From Phytophthora sp. 'mugwort' (Eukaryota > Oomycota > Peronosporomycetes > Peronosporales > Peronosporaceae): a DNA stretch of 64,000 nt. The stretch covers positions 186,001 to 250,000 of the forward strand of contig JAUCEF010000005.1 in NCBI GenBank assembly GCA_033558025.1. The letters run 5' to 3'. Shown here in pieces: positions 19,868 through 31,580 of the stretch (the stretch's first letter is position 1; each line of letters begins with the position of its first letter). The notes beneath the pieces are model-generated. The model saw nothing but the letters and a program-made list of their open reading frames with translations, did not search any database and was not told the DNA's origin. A program made the position numbers and the translations under genes.

Positions 19868-22800
19868 ATGGCCGCGTCTGTGCTGCCGCCCCCGCGCTCG
19901 CGGCTCACCCTGGAGCGCGTGCTGGGGCTCACGGCGCTGAGTAACACACAGGTGGCGGTGAATCCCGTGTCGGGCGAACTGGCATACGCAGCGGGCTGCA
20001 TCGTGGTGATCTACAATCTACGGCGCAACAAACAGGTGCGCTATTACCGCGTGGACAAGAGCGTGGCGTGTTTGTGTTTCTCGCCCAACGGCCAGTTCCT
20101 CGCCATCGGAGAGAAGGGCTATCTTCCGGCCATCACTATCTGGGACGGCACGGACGGCACGCTGTGCGCTGAGCTGCAGCGCCACCAGTACGGCGTGGCT
20201 TGTATGGCCTTCAGCCAGGACGGACGCTTCCTGCTGTCTGCTGGACTCGTGCATGACCAGCATCTGTACGCTTGGGAGCTCAAACTCAAGGGGAAGGACG
20301 CGGGACGGAGGCTCGAGGTGACAGCAGCGGGCTGCGCCTTCATTGAGGACAAGATTCTAGACGCAGACTACTGCCAAGCAGGCAACTTCTTCGTTACAGT
20401 AGGAGAGAAACACTTCAAGGTGAGGTTGACGAGAAGTTGAGTTTTTGTATAGTGGTTTACTGATTGTTTTATGTGTTGTGTTCTGGCTTGCAGTACTGGT
20501 TCCTGGATGACAATGGGTCGTTTCTAGTGACGGGACTTAGTGTGAACGAGCTGCCGGAACTTCAGCATCGAGATGCTGTAGTGAATGCAAAAACATCGGC
20601 GACATTTACAGGAGTGGGGTGCGGCTATGGAAGTTGTGAGTTGAAGACATTCGCTGTCACCTCGGACGGGACGCTATGCTGCCTTGGAGCCTCGGGTATC
20701 ATGGAGCGACTGGTGTCGCTTGAAGCGAATGTTGGGAACGCTATATCCGTTACGGAGTCGTATATAGCTGTAGGTGGGTCGAGTGGGGTTGTGAGGATGT
20801 TCGATCCTTCGACGCTCGAGTACCGTGCAACATTGCCCTTCCCCCCAGCTTTTGGCGCCGCCAATGAGCCGTCGAAGGTTATATCAACGTCACCGAGTGT
20901 CTTATACCCAGCTGATTCATTTCGGTACCCAACTGTGATTGCGTCCCGTATCACAGGTGCCCACGTGATTGTATTTTACAGCGATCGAAGCATTTTCATC
21001 TACAACACGGCGAATCTAGATGCTGTTACTGTCGAACGCTCGTTTTTGTATCACAGTGGAGGAATCCGAGACTTACAGGTTGCTGGTCTTGTGCGTGGCA
21101 TTAATTCAAGGGGAAAACTGATATATACTGATGGTGGTTCAGCTGGAGGAGTGTCTGCAGACACTATACCAACTGGAACATTCGTGACTTGCTCAGACGA
21201 TAATACTGTCCGTCTATGGAATTTGGAATTGCATCGGCGACCGGCAAAGCCGAGTCGGTTCGAGTCCTGTGATTCTACGAGCCGGACAGAGCATGAGTAC
21301 TGGAAAAATCCCTACAGCCAAGAGATGCTTCGGGTAATTTACAACGACCACGAGCACGACTTTGAAGACGAACACTGCGTTGTTCTAGGAGGGACATGCT
21401 CTCATGATTCTAGTACCAGTGTGCATTCGCCTCCAAAGGGCAACGGTCGGAACAAAGGATTGAATGCAGTGTCCGTTCGTCCTGACCAGAAAGAAATTGC
21501 CGCAGGAGACCAGGAAGGAAATGTTGCCGTGATTCCTGTGCCGTTGGAAAAGCCCGTGATTCGAATCGGAGCTCACAGCTCGAAGGTGAACTGCCTCGCA
21601 TACAGCAGCGTGAACGATGATGGTACGATGTACATGGCTTCTGGAGGGAAAGACCGATTAATCCAATTGTACGATTGTCAAAGTGGCTATGTTGTGTTAA
21701 GCACATTGGAGAGTCATTCGGGTGCAGTAACGACCGTGTCATTATCTCGAGATGGAAAAACTTTGCTGAGTTGTGGGGCCGACAGTGCCGTTCTGGTATC
21801 TGGAATTGATGAAAAAGGGGGACTAATCGAGTCTAAAGCGTTGCCTTTTCCTGCGGGCAAAATCTTTGATGCGGTTCTATTACCTGATGGTGACACGGTC
21901 GTGGCATGTTGCAACAACAATCTAGAAGTGCTTAGTGCCAGTACTGGAAAGCAAAAGCAGACACATGTGGTAGGAGAGCAGCTTCACGCTGCTGTTTGCC
22001 CCGCTAACTACTGCGTTGCCATTAGTGGCTCTCTTGCAGAGAGAACTATCCATATTATCGATATGAAGACTGGGGACACGTTGGCTATGGGCACTGGCCA
22101 TGGCGAAGCCATTACGGCGCTAAAGTTCACACCAGACTGTCGCCGTTTGCTGTCTGCAAGCAGTGACGGATGCATTTTTGTTTGGCGACTTGCAGAGGAG
22201 ATTCAAGCAGAGATTAAAGCAAGACTACCCCGTGTGATGGACGGGCAACGTTTAATTCCAGCTCCCTTGAGGGCCACTAATGCTGAGCAACAGACATCTG
22301 CATTACCACCACCTGCCCCTCCGATTTCAGGTCCCGCCACGAAGAAAATCGTTACACTGAGTGGGCCCACCAGTTCTCTTGATGAACATGCTGCAGCAGT
22401 GGACATTCAAAACAGCGCTCCTTCGGATCTTGCTGAAGTGGATAAAGCAACACCGAAGCGAATCCCGAAAAGGTCCCCTCCCAAGTGGAAAGGAAACGGA
22501 GTAGCCGTGCCTGGGCCAATGGCGTGTATACCGATGGAGGATTGGATGCGGACGAGAACAACAGCAAACCCAACCATTCATATGCTTAATGGCAATGAAA
22601 AAGTTGCTGAAATGAAGACAGGACTGAAGATTCCGAGCAATAACGGCACACTTCTGATTGATCGTCTGCAAACGCCGGATTGGGCGTTGACGACTCCATC
22701 TGGAACAGACCCTGGGCAATCCTTTTCAAGTTCCCCTCCGAGAGAAGAAGCTGTGGGTCGTCACGCACTTGTTCATGGAAAATGGGGAATGCAAATTGCT

Positions 22801-24655
22801 GCTTTGTTGCCATCTGATGACGGTGTCTTTAGTACGAATGATTTGGAGCTGAGCGGTTTGAAGATTCAGCAGGACAACAGCCAAGAGGAACGTAGCGTTG
22901 CCATTCCTACGCCCAACCATGGCAAAGACGACCTAACGAAATTGTCTGTCGAAGTGCTAGATACAAACCCGAAGATGTTAAGCTCCTTAGCACTAGAACG
23001 TGAGGATTTGGAGAAGCGCAGAAAGCAGGTTGACACTGCAAATGCTGTGGCTGCCATGAATACCCGGCTGAGTCAGTTGGGCTTGCTCAAGCCGCCTCAA
23101 AACCCACCAACACCACAGTTAAGAGAAATGAATAACACGACACAGTCCCCACCAATGCGACTCAAAGCTTCACCGATGAGCAACAGCAGCACTGCCACTA
23201 TGTTGCCTTCGCCCAAACTAGTGACTTCAGTTGGACAAAGTCCTCCAAGGACTTCGATTCCAATTCCAAAAAAGGTGATTAAAGAAACAAGTGCATCCGT
23301 CATAGACCAGCGAACTGATATCCGGGGTAATTCTCCGGATGAACCACTAGGCGAGTCATTTGAGATGGTTCCGTCTCCAGTGAAGAACGAGGGCGTAAGT
23401 AAATTTCATATGGAGAAAAGGCCTGTAAGAACTGTAAACGAGAAAGATAAGAGCGCGCCCCCCAATCCATTTGCTGTCGAAGCGGTGAACAGTGCCGAGA
23501 TTTTAGATGACATCAACCACAGCGATGAAGATACTGACAAATTCACTGAGGACTTGGTGAGCCAGGCGCTGTGCAAACTGAATAGCGAGGAACCGCTGAG
23601 ACCACCCCCAATGGACGAACAGGTAGTAGCTTCCTTGAGTTTGCACTCCAGTGGATACGGCCCTCAAGAAAAACAATTTGTTTCAGCTGAAAAACATAGC
23701 CGATCGTCGCTGGAGGTGAAGGTCTCTCTTAGCTCTTTTACGAGTGGATTTACAGCTCCGTCTCGACTTTCTCAAGCAAAAGATGAAATTGTACGTCACA
23801 GTGTCGAGACATTAGCTTCGTCACTAAGTGCTTTCACGAAGGGTTATGCGGGTCAAGACTGTGATCCAAACGTAGATGAATCTCTTGATGCGGGTACGGC
23901 AGGTAATGCAATGAATGCGTCGATGAGCACCTTCACTTGTGGCTACAGCACTCAAGACAGTAAGGACCCAGCAGATATTATTCGCAAAATTCCTGTGGAC
24001 GTGTCACTGAGCAATTTTACCAGCGGGTACGAAGCTAATAAGCTTCAAGTTGATGTACATCCAGGCTCCAATGATCTTTCGACAGAGCCACTCTCGGGTG
24101 TCATGAAAGCTTCACTAAGTGCATTTACGTCCGGCTACGGTGCTGAAGTGTCTCCGCTGTCGAATGTGGAGACTACAGCTAGCAAGTGCGTGAACACCCA
24201 AGCACCGAGCCGTCTCGATGACGATGACAACAATCCAGAAAGCTCGCAATTGAAGCTAGGTACGTGGCATGCAAAGGGATAAGAAGCGATGGAAGCACAA
24301 GCTCAAGTTGCGTATTGTTTGTGATCCAGAAACCTCCGAAGCAGCCGCACTAAAAGTCATGAGGTAAGAATGCAGGACAACCAATTATTCTAGCAAAGGA
24401 ATACTCACCGAATTGTTGGGTGAACTGGCAGTGGCCTGTGTCTACCGCTGGAGGACGCAGCGACGGTTCTGAGCGACATCCTGTCAAACCTTGCACCCGA
24501 CGCAGGTACGTTCCAGTTGACAACTAGTATGGGTCCAATGCTGCTCATTAATGTGTCTCTCTGGATGGGATGCTTGGACAGATCCAAAGCTGAGAGAGAT
24601 TGAGGAGCTCGTTGGGGCTCTGCGATCGGCCATTACAGCCAAGTTGAAGTCTTGA
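19868..24655 (+). CDS. WDR62/MAPKBP1-like WD40-repeat scaffold
   Basis: Five exons, 19868-20419, 20494-24259, 24330-24363, 24432-24505 and 24582-24655, give 1,499 residues; the three small 3' exons were placed by phase and coding logic (ETSEAAALKVM, LEDAATVLSDILSNLAPD, REIEELVGALRSAI). Residues 1 to about 780 form two WD40 propellers starting LTLERVLGLTALSNTQVAVN and AAGCIVVIYNLRRNKQ, as in WDR62/MAPKBP1, vertebrate JNK-pathway scaffolds that also act at spindle poles. The C-terminal half is disordered, with six copies of an SLSxFTSGY motif at about 1230-1400, then a short helical C-terminus comparable to the dimerising tail of WDR62. A mitotic or MAPK-scaffold role is inferred from family only. 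Confidence 0.85.
23632..24138 (+). repeat. Six-copy SLSxFTSGY motif array (protein level)
   Basis: Coding copies begin at 23632 (SLSLHSSGY), 23724 (SLSSFTSGF), 23821 (SLSAFTKGY), 23920 (SMSTFTCGY), 24004 (SLSNFTSGY) and 24112 (SLSAFTSGY), spaced 28-36 codons apart. DNA identity between copies is low while the peptide is conserved, which points to selection on the peptide rather than recent duplication. Confidence 0.9.
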
Positions 24656-24908
24656 CGCTAGAAGTAGCCTTCAAATTGTTTTCTATATCAAAAGTATTGA
24701 TACCGATAAGGCTGCCGGTATCCGTATGAATTATTTGATTCCCAGTAGCAGCCAATCATCTGTCTATTCCGACGGCGGACCCTTTCGTCCAATAAGCAGC
24801 TGCACCGTTCCGATCTTTTCACTTGCCACTATTTCCACTGATTCAGTCAGTTCGCTACTTCGTATTTGACAACCAAAGGGACTCGATAGACAAGAGAGAG
24901 GAAGAGCA

Positions 24909-26394
24909 ATGGCATCGGGCGACACGGAGAAGAAGCTGGACATGTCGCTGGACCAGATTGTGCACGAGCGCAAGCTGGACGCGTCGTCTACTGCAACGGG
25001 CGGCAAGGCCAAAAGCACGTGGGTGGAAGGAGTGACGTGGCTCTGTAGGCTACACAGGGTGGAGACTGATGGGTGCTGAGCTGTTGAGCAGGAAGCGCGC
25101 CGAGCGCATTGCACAGTCAAGTCCGTATCAGATCAGAAACGGTCATCAAGGTAGGAACCGAAGGGAGAAGGAGGAGGAGAGCAGGAGACTTAGTGGACTG
25201 TTGGGGTTGTGCAGGCGGAGATGACGACGTGGAGATGGAGCAGACATCGTGCGTAGGCTGCCGCGTCTACGTGGGCAACTTGTCTTGGAGCATCAAGTGG
25301 CAGGACCTGAAGGACCATATGCAGACGGCAGGATCCGTGGAGCTTGCCACCGTGATGGAGTTGAACGGCCGCTCGAAGGTGCGTTCAGCAGATTGGGATG
25401 TTGCTGTGTGAGACTGCAAGGCTGATGACATACTTTGTGTGCACTGTATATCAGGGCTGCGGCATCGTCACGTACGCGACGGAGGAGGCGGCGCGAAATG
25501 CCATCGCCACGCTCAACGACACGGAGCTGGGTGGACGCAAGATCTTCGTTCGTGAAGACCGCGAAGCTCAGCCCGTCTCGGCTGTCAAGCCCAAGCGCGG
25601 CTTCCGCGTGTACGTGGGCAACCTGTCGTGGAATGTCAAGTGGCAGGAGCTTAAGGATCACATGAAGAAGGCTGGCACCGTCGTTCATGCCGACGGTAAG
25701 GATTTAAATCACTGGCGTAGCGCTGTGGCATTTAAGGTGATGGCTGATTGCAGTTTTCTTAAATGTTTTATCAGTGCTGGAAGAGGGTAACGGCCGCTCG
25801 AAAGGCTGCGGTCTGGTTGAATATGCAACTCAGGAGGAGGCCGTCAAGGCCATTGCGGAGCTGAACAACACCGAACTAGACGGACGACTCATTTTTGTCC
25901 GCGAGGACAGGGAACCCGAAGGCGGCAGCATCTCCAAGCTTGCGAAGCACATCGCTGCTTCTCGTGGAAGCGGAGAGGGCCGCCAGCTTTACGTCGGCAA
26001 CGTAAGTTTACGTCGCTCTGGAGGACCTTTGATCGTATCTACTGTACTAATTATCATTTGCTTTTTGTCTCGTGTAGCTGCCGTGGGACACGAACTGGCA
26101 GCAGCTGAAGGACCTGTTTCGGACGGTGGGTGATGTGGAGCGTGCTGATATTGCGGAGTACCCTGATGGTCGCTCGCGTGGCTTCGGTATCATTCGCTAC
26201 ACGAACGCTGCTGACGCATGGCAAGCTATCGGTCAGTTATTGTTGTTCGTGTATTGGTATTATAATTATAATTGTAACTGCTCACTGATAACGTTTAACG
26301 ATTCAATTGTTTTTGTTCTTTTACTACAGAACGCTTGAACGGTCTGGAAATAGAAGGCCGGCTAATTGAGGTGCGCTTGGACAAAAGAGAGTAG
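24909..26394 (+). CDS. Three-RRM RNA-binding protein with ALY-type UAP56-binding motif
   Basis: Seven exons, 24909-25018, 25092-25150, 25215-25378, 25455-25695, 25775-26001, 26078-26231 and 26330-26394, give 339 residues. Near the N-terminus (about residues 9-22) is [14 protein letters not shown], which fits the UAP56-binding motif of mRNA-export adaptors ALY/Yra1 and UIF. Three RRMs follow; RNP2 is [20 protein letters not shown] and RQLYVGNLPW, RNP1-like [18 protein letters not shown] and [12 protein letters not shown]1 and RRM2 are close copies; each RRM is split by an intron. The combination suggests a nuclear mRNA packaging/export adaptor comparable to yeast Gbp2/Hrb1. Export activity is inferred. 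Confidence 0.88.
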
Positions 26395-26794
26395 ACCTTC
26401 CGAAAACAAGTATGCTGCAGGAGTTATGCAGATTGTGCAAATACGCGTGTTGGGTTAAGGTCAATTAAGGAAAAGTTCTACCAACAGAAACTCGCTTACA
26501 ATTGTTCTGATCAGCGGTGGATCTGTAATACCTGCTATAGTGGGGTATTCAGCGGCTGAAGTTCATTGCCCTACCATTTTAGTGTATTTTTGTATAGATT
26601 CTCGGACGGCTTTTGGGCCACTTTTTCACCTTTTAACACAAACACTTAGTGATGATATCTTGAATGGCAGGAGGGAGACCGTTTGCTGCCAACTCAACAC
26701 GTTCTCTGTTCGCTGCGAGGAGCTCGTTGACTCTGTAATCTGTTGCCGTTCGCATACGTTCGCAGAACCAATTTGTACTCTTAGTCTTGGGAAT
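26395..26794. other. Spacer between convergent genes
   Basis: Lies between the RRM gene and the ankyrin gene, whose stop codons face each other. It should contain both 3' UTRs and polyadenylation signals. No gene seen. Confidence 0.6.
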
Positions 26795-27523
26795 TCACTG
26801 AGACTTCACCTCAGCTTGCTCACCTGCCAATACGTCAAGAATATCCAAGCGCTGCCAATCTCGAGCGACGTCAATTGCTGTAGCACCGAAATCGTCGGCT
26901 ACGAAGAGGTCAACCTCTGAATCAAGTAACAGCTGAACTAGGTCATCATGACCATTGCGACAAGCACAATGAAGTGGAGCTTGACCCTATACAAAAAGAA
27001 ACAATTACACAGTAAAAACTCAGTGCTTGCTTCGTGGGATCTCAGCTCTCACGTCGTTATCGCGTGACCCGATGCTTGCATGATGAGCCAGTAACAGCCG
27101 TGCAGCTTCAATTCGGCCCCACGTGCAGGCTGCATGCAGCGCAGTTTTGCCCTGTGAGTCACGGCAGATTTATTTTATTTATTTATATTTAAGAAGCAGG
27201 ATAATTTAACTTAACTTACACACATAACGTACATCTTCTTGCTGTTGATCCACGTTAGCGCCACTGGTTAGAAGCAACTCGAGTACGTCGAGACTCTCGT
27301 TCTGAGCAGCCATGAACAGAGCGTGACTGCCGTCTTTGTCCAGTTCGTTCATGTTCAGTTTCTTCGCGATCCTGGCAGCAATTAGTATCGAGTTAGGTTC
27401 GCTTTTATAGTTAATAACAAAACAACTCACTCACCAACGCCTCACTACTTCCACTTGGTTGAGTGAAGCTGCGTACACGAAGGCATCTCGCGGCTCGTAG
27501 GTCGCTTGCGCCAGGAAGTTCAT
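26795..27523 (-). CDS. Small ankyrin-repeat protein
   Basis: Four exons, 27523-27435, 27371-27233, 27151-27053 and 26986-26795, give 172 residues, almost entirely ankyrin repeats: DGSHALFMAAQNESLDVLEL, GKTALHAACTWGRIEAARLL, GQAPLHCACRNGHDDLVQLL, then FGATAIDVARDWQRLDIL. Intron positions fall at or near repeat boundaries, the 99-base third exon being exactly one 33-residue repeat. The short N-terminal lead (MNFLAQATYEPRDAFVYAAS) continues into a first degenerate repeat. No other domain is present, so it is probably a protein-binding adaptor of unknown partner. Confidence 0.88.
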
Positions 27524-28474
27524 GCGGAAGGACTACCAAACATGCCAAGTACGTAGCTAATGCAACGTTCACCACACAGGGGCAACAAGAAATCAGACCT
27601 TTGCCGGCGGTGATTCAAACCTCGCCCACATCGCTATCGAAGATTAGGCGATTTTAAAGCTTGCGCGGCTCTTCAAAATTAAAGATTGTAGTCTGCAGGA
27701 CGAAACGGGTCGATCTCATGTTTGAGTTCACAGTCAGCTGAGCGAGATAAAATACTATAGAGGAGCTTTTGCCCACCCTAACCAATTCATGCAGGTTGAA
27801 GTGCCAAGATATACCATTTTATTTACAATATTATACCTATTAATACTATGTACTTATCTCCATGCAGTACATGTACCTATGAGAATCCCAGGGATTCTGA
27901 AATATTTGTTTCCGGTTATACTAAACTTGTAAAAACTATTGAACGAAGTTCTGGTCAAATTAGGCTTGTCGCTTGTAGTATATAAGTACATAAAACAACC
28001 AGCCCTGGCACCAGCTAACCAATATCCCGCAAACGCTGTCGGGCCCAAAGACAAAGCGGTGAAACCGCCACTCCATCCAACACCTTCGTTGGATGTGGGA
28101 ACTGCTGCTAGGTGATGTACTCTCAGTCCTGATCTGTTCTTTCTTCGAGGAGCGATTACAGATTGCAGGTCTCCTCAGCCCCCCCTCCCCACTCACAGAT
28201 CTCATTATAATGGCTGCTGGACTCTCCTGCTTCCCGACTTCTCTTAGCCAGACGCAACAAGTTCTGGACCTTCGTGTCCGTCGCCAACCTCGCTCAAGAA
28301 GCCCAAGCAGTGGCTCGGACAACTCTAGGTCGGAGAGCGACGCAGCTGCAAGCAGGAACGCTCTAGTGCCAGACGAAGAGCAGCTGACTCCAAACTGGGG
28401 AGAAGTAACTGCGATGAAGAAAAGAACGAGCCCAACATGCCGAATCAGATGCCAACGCGACGATCAGGTCACCA
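27524..28474. other. AT-rich intergenic DNA upstream of a repeat relic
   Basis: No coding potential recognised; both strands give only short frames without family resemblance. An open plus frame from 28093 contains a basic Ser/Arg stretch (RVRRQPRSRSPSSGSDNSRS) that may be the broken 5' part of the pseudogene that follows. Confidence 0.5.
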
Positions 28475-29228
28475 ATGCAGGGCACGCTGGGTGCAATAAC
28501 CAACTCAATTGGAGATCGCAAGGTTCGTCAACGTTTTGGCCCAGAGGAGGATTATCTCCCCGCTGTGCAGATAAATGTAGACGCCCCGTCGATGGCCGAG
28601 CACGGCGAGGTCAATAAGAAGTGGCAGGTGCTGACAGACAAGTTAAATCGCAGCCCGAATTTTAATAAAGCTATCAAGGGTACAACAGTAAAGGCGAGAT
28701 TCAAGGCTCTATTAGCTAAGCACCGTGCATGGGAGTCCGAGTCGGCAAAGAAGTCGGGCACAGACGAGAGCGGTCATGACCGAGCTATTATCAAGCGTCG
28801 ACGATTTCGATGCCAAACTCGCGAGCAAGACGTCCACTAAGAAGGTGGATCAGCTGGAAAAAGAGAATTCGGGCGAGGTTGTTCGACAAGCCGCCGTAGC
28901 CCGCATTAACTCGGAAAGCGTCGCGGATGGGGCGACGTGTCTGACACTGAAACAAAGGAAGTGGAGGCGCCACCTGCGCAGGAGCACCGAACAAGCCGCA
29001 TGAAAGGCCCACCCGAATGGTTGACGGTCCTGGAAGAGTCGGAGACGCAGAGGGCTTCGATGTTTCATGATTCATGCAGCAGCAACACCACGAGCAGAAG
29101 CAGCGACTTAAATTTAAGAGAAAAGAGCGTGCGAAGGACCGAGCCGAACGCTCAGAAGAGCGGAAAGAGCGTCAAAACGAACGAGATGTCCAAGCAAAAC
29201 TCATTGCTAGTTTACTCGGGAGACTAGC
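28475..29228 (+). pseudogene. SANT/Myb-like oomycete repeat-family protein, frameshifted
   Basis: Successive plus-strand frames together follow a protein family that is repeated in Phytophthora genomes and considered transposon-associated: a SANT/Myb-like start (FGPEEDYLPAVQINVDAP, KKWQVLTDKLN, ARFKALLAKHRAWESE), a middle LLSSVDDFDAKLASKTSTKK and KVDQLEKENSGEVVRQAAV, then GPPEWLTVLEESETQRASMF, and a charged coiled coil (QKQRLKFKRKERAKDRAERS, then VQAKLIASLLGRL). Reading order jumps frame near 28780, 28910 and 29070, so the copy is dead. No terminal repeats were found. Family recognition is from general knowledge, not a search. Confidence 0.7.
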
Positions 29229-30024
29229 AAAAGCCAAAACAGCTAGGTTCTTGGTGGCGGCAAGCTGGTGTGGTGGGGCTTCCGAAAGAACACTTCTAGT
29301 GTCGGAGGCGTACAACCAAAGTACTTGCTAATCTGATTTTCAGTTTGAATACATGTCAATCAGTCGTGAGCAATACTGCCACTCTAATCACTCGAGCAAC
29401 AGGAGTCAGCAGGATTTTGTGCTTCTTGTTCCAGTCCAGGAAAGGATCCAGGATCCAATCTCTGACCTATTCCTGGCCACCCGTCTCCACTCTACCTGCC
29501 ATTAGCTACGGATCTTCAACCCGGTGTGAACTAAAGGGATCGGATCTAGTACTTAGACCTCACCCAACGGGACGGATCCAGGATCCGTACCATATACAGA
29601 CCAGGCGTGTCGCATGGTCCGGATCCACCACCTTGACGCTGTTATGGCTGCTGCTGGCGACGTGGATCTTCCGCTGTCGGTCAACTTCCATCTTATAGGG
29701 ATCTGCAATACCACAAATGCCCATGTTCTCTTGACGATAATGCTCTTTTGCCAGCTGCTTACAAGGTCCGTTCGTTTTTGAATTTATTACCATTATTTCG
29801 TATTCCTTCGCATATATTACGAAAATGACCGACCTGCGTAAATACTTTTGCTACGTTACCATTTCACAAAACCTGTAATTTCTCTCGTTGGCCAATCGTC
29901 CCGACATGTGTCTATTGTTAAGTGCGTGTGCGAACTTATGATATTAAAAAGTACTTGGAAGTATTCGGTAACATGTTATTATACTGTAAGCCCTAGCAAC
30001 CACTCGAAAACCTAGAAAACCCTA
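29229..30024. other. Intergenic DNA upstream of the RAP1-like gene
   Basis: Contains GGATCCAGGATCC-type short duplications (about 29446-29458 and 29574-29586) and no recognisable gene. A minus frame at 29793-29560 is probably fortuitous. AT content rises towards the RAP1-like start. Confidence 0.5.
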
Positions 30025-31495
30025 ATGGCGCCTTCGGAGACCAACAGAGCACTTCTCACATCGTCGCTCTTTGGGGGCCTCAAGTTCTTCCTCACGCGCA
30101 CACTTTCCCACGACACAACCGCCGAAGTACAGGAGCTCATCGAGCAACATGGCGGCGTCGTGTCCTCGTCGACCGCGGGCGCCACGCAGCTCGTGGACTA
30201 TGAGAAACTGGACTCGCGCCGACCCGAGTGGGTCTCGGTCGATTACATCAAGGACTCGGTGGCCTCTGGGGCGCTGCAGGACCCGGCAAAGTACTCCGGA
30301 TTGGTCTTTGGCACGAGACCGAGAGAGCTGCAGCTCAAGGGACGAGCCCGGTACTCGGTGGAGGACGACGCAAGACTGCTGCACTTCGCCAAGCTGCGCG
30401 GCTGGACTTCCATGAAGTCGGTGCCAGCAAGCGCCTGGAAGATCGCAGAGAGCGACCGCGTGACGAAACATACGTGGCAGAGCATGCACGAGCACTTCAG
30501 GAAGCAGCTGCAGACCAAGACGCCCATGGAACAACGCGCCATCATGGCAAGAGCCTCGGTGGGTGACGACGACGACAGCCAATTGACTTGATTAAGTACT
30601 GACCGGTATGTGGATTTGTTATCAGGAAATTATTCGAGCGCGGTTACAGAGCCAAGAGGCTGAAGATGAGGATACAGTCGTGGCTCCAGCAAGGACGCCA
30701 CCGTCTGGTACCGCAGGTCAGGAGCTGACAACGCCAGCTTCTACAGGGTCTATAGCCGCCCGAGAGGCGTCAGTTGCGCCGGTCACGAGCTCAGCGCCAC
30801 GGCGTCGTCAAGTTGGAGAAAGAACGCACCAGAAACGTAAACGCGGGTCTCCGGCGAGCGTTAGTGCGGCATCAAGTCCAGCAATCCAAGAGAATGAAGA
30901 GACAGACAACGAACACAATGCTGACGAAACTACATGCAGTGGTGGCACTCAGGGGATCTTCTTCAAAAGCGTGTGGGCGGAATTGTCAGCAGATCCTACC
31001 AAGAGACCGCGTGTGCAGGCTTTATTTCATGCCTCAATGGAGGAAGGAACTCGTCGAACTGAAGTAAGCACAACTGAAACAATGAGTAACACTGCATGCA
31101 GCAATGAAGCCCCTATTGAAATCATACATCAAGAAGACGACAATAATGGTGAAGAGCAAGAGATGAGGGAGGTGAACGTGCACCGGGTGACGGATGCTGA
31201 GACGGATGAAATCATTTGTCAACTTCAGATCGAGTCAAACCAAGACATGTCGTGTGTCGTACATGCTCTGTATTACTGCAGCGGAAACACGGACATGGCA
31301 AGAGCATTCTTGAAAGGAGCTGCACCTTCAGGTATGTGGTCGCCCGAGGACGACCTACTACTCGTAAACCTGGTGATCGACGAGAATCTTGATCGCTCAG
31401 CTGTGGACGCTGCTGTGGCACGCGGTGACTTCGCGTCCATGCAAGTGCCCCGCGACACAGATGCCATTTTGGATCGAGTTCAGTTTTTGCGGTGA
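30025..31495 (+). CDS. RAP1: RAP1/TERF2IP-like telomere-associated protein
   Basis: Two exons, 30025-30558 and 30626-31495 (phase 0 at both sides), give 467 residues. Order is that of RAP1: N-terminal BRCT (about 12-95; GGVVSSSTAGATQLVDYEKL, RRPEWVSVDYIKDSVASGAL), Myb/SANT (about 105-165; RYSVEDDARLLHFAKLRGW, KHTWQSMHEHFRKQL), a disordered basic/acidic linker, and a C-terminal RCT-like domain from about 364 (DMSCVVHALYYCSGNTDMAR, MWSPEDDLLLVNL, DAILDRVQFLR). In vertebrates RAP1 binds TRF2 at telomeres; in yeasts it also regulates transcription. Partner and DNA-binding mode here are unknown. Alternative donors exist after 30558; the chosen one restores a continuous helical linker. Confidence 0.85.
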
Positions 31496-31580
31496 TATAT
31501 CGTACTTGTGCCCAGCAACTCCCTCCCTACGTGTCGAAATATTGCGGTCGTGAAAGATTACTGCTGCATTCGGCACGGTA

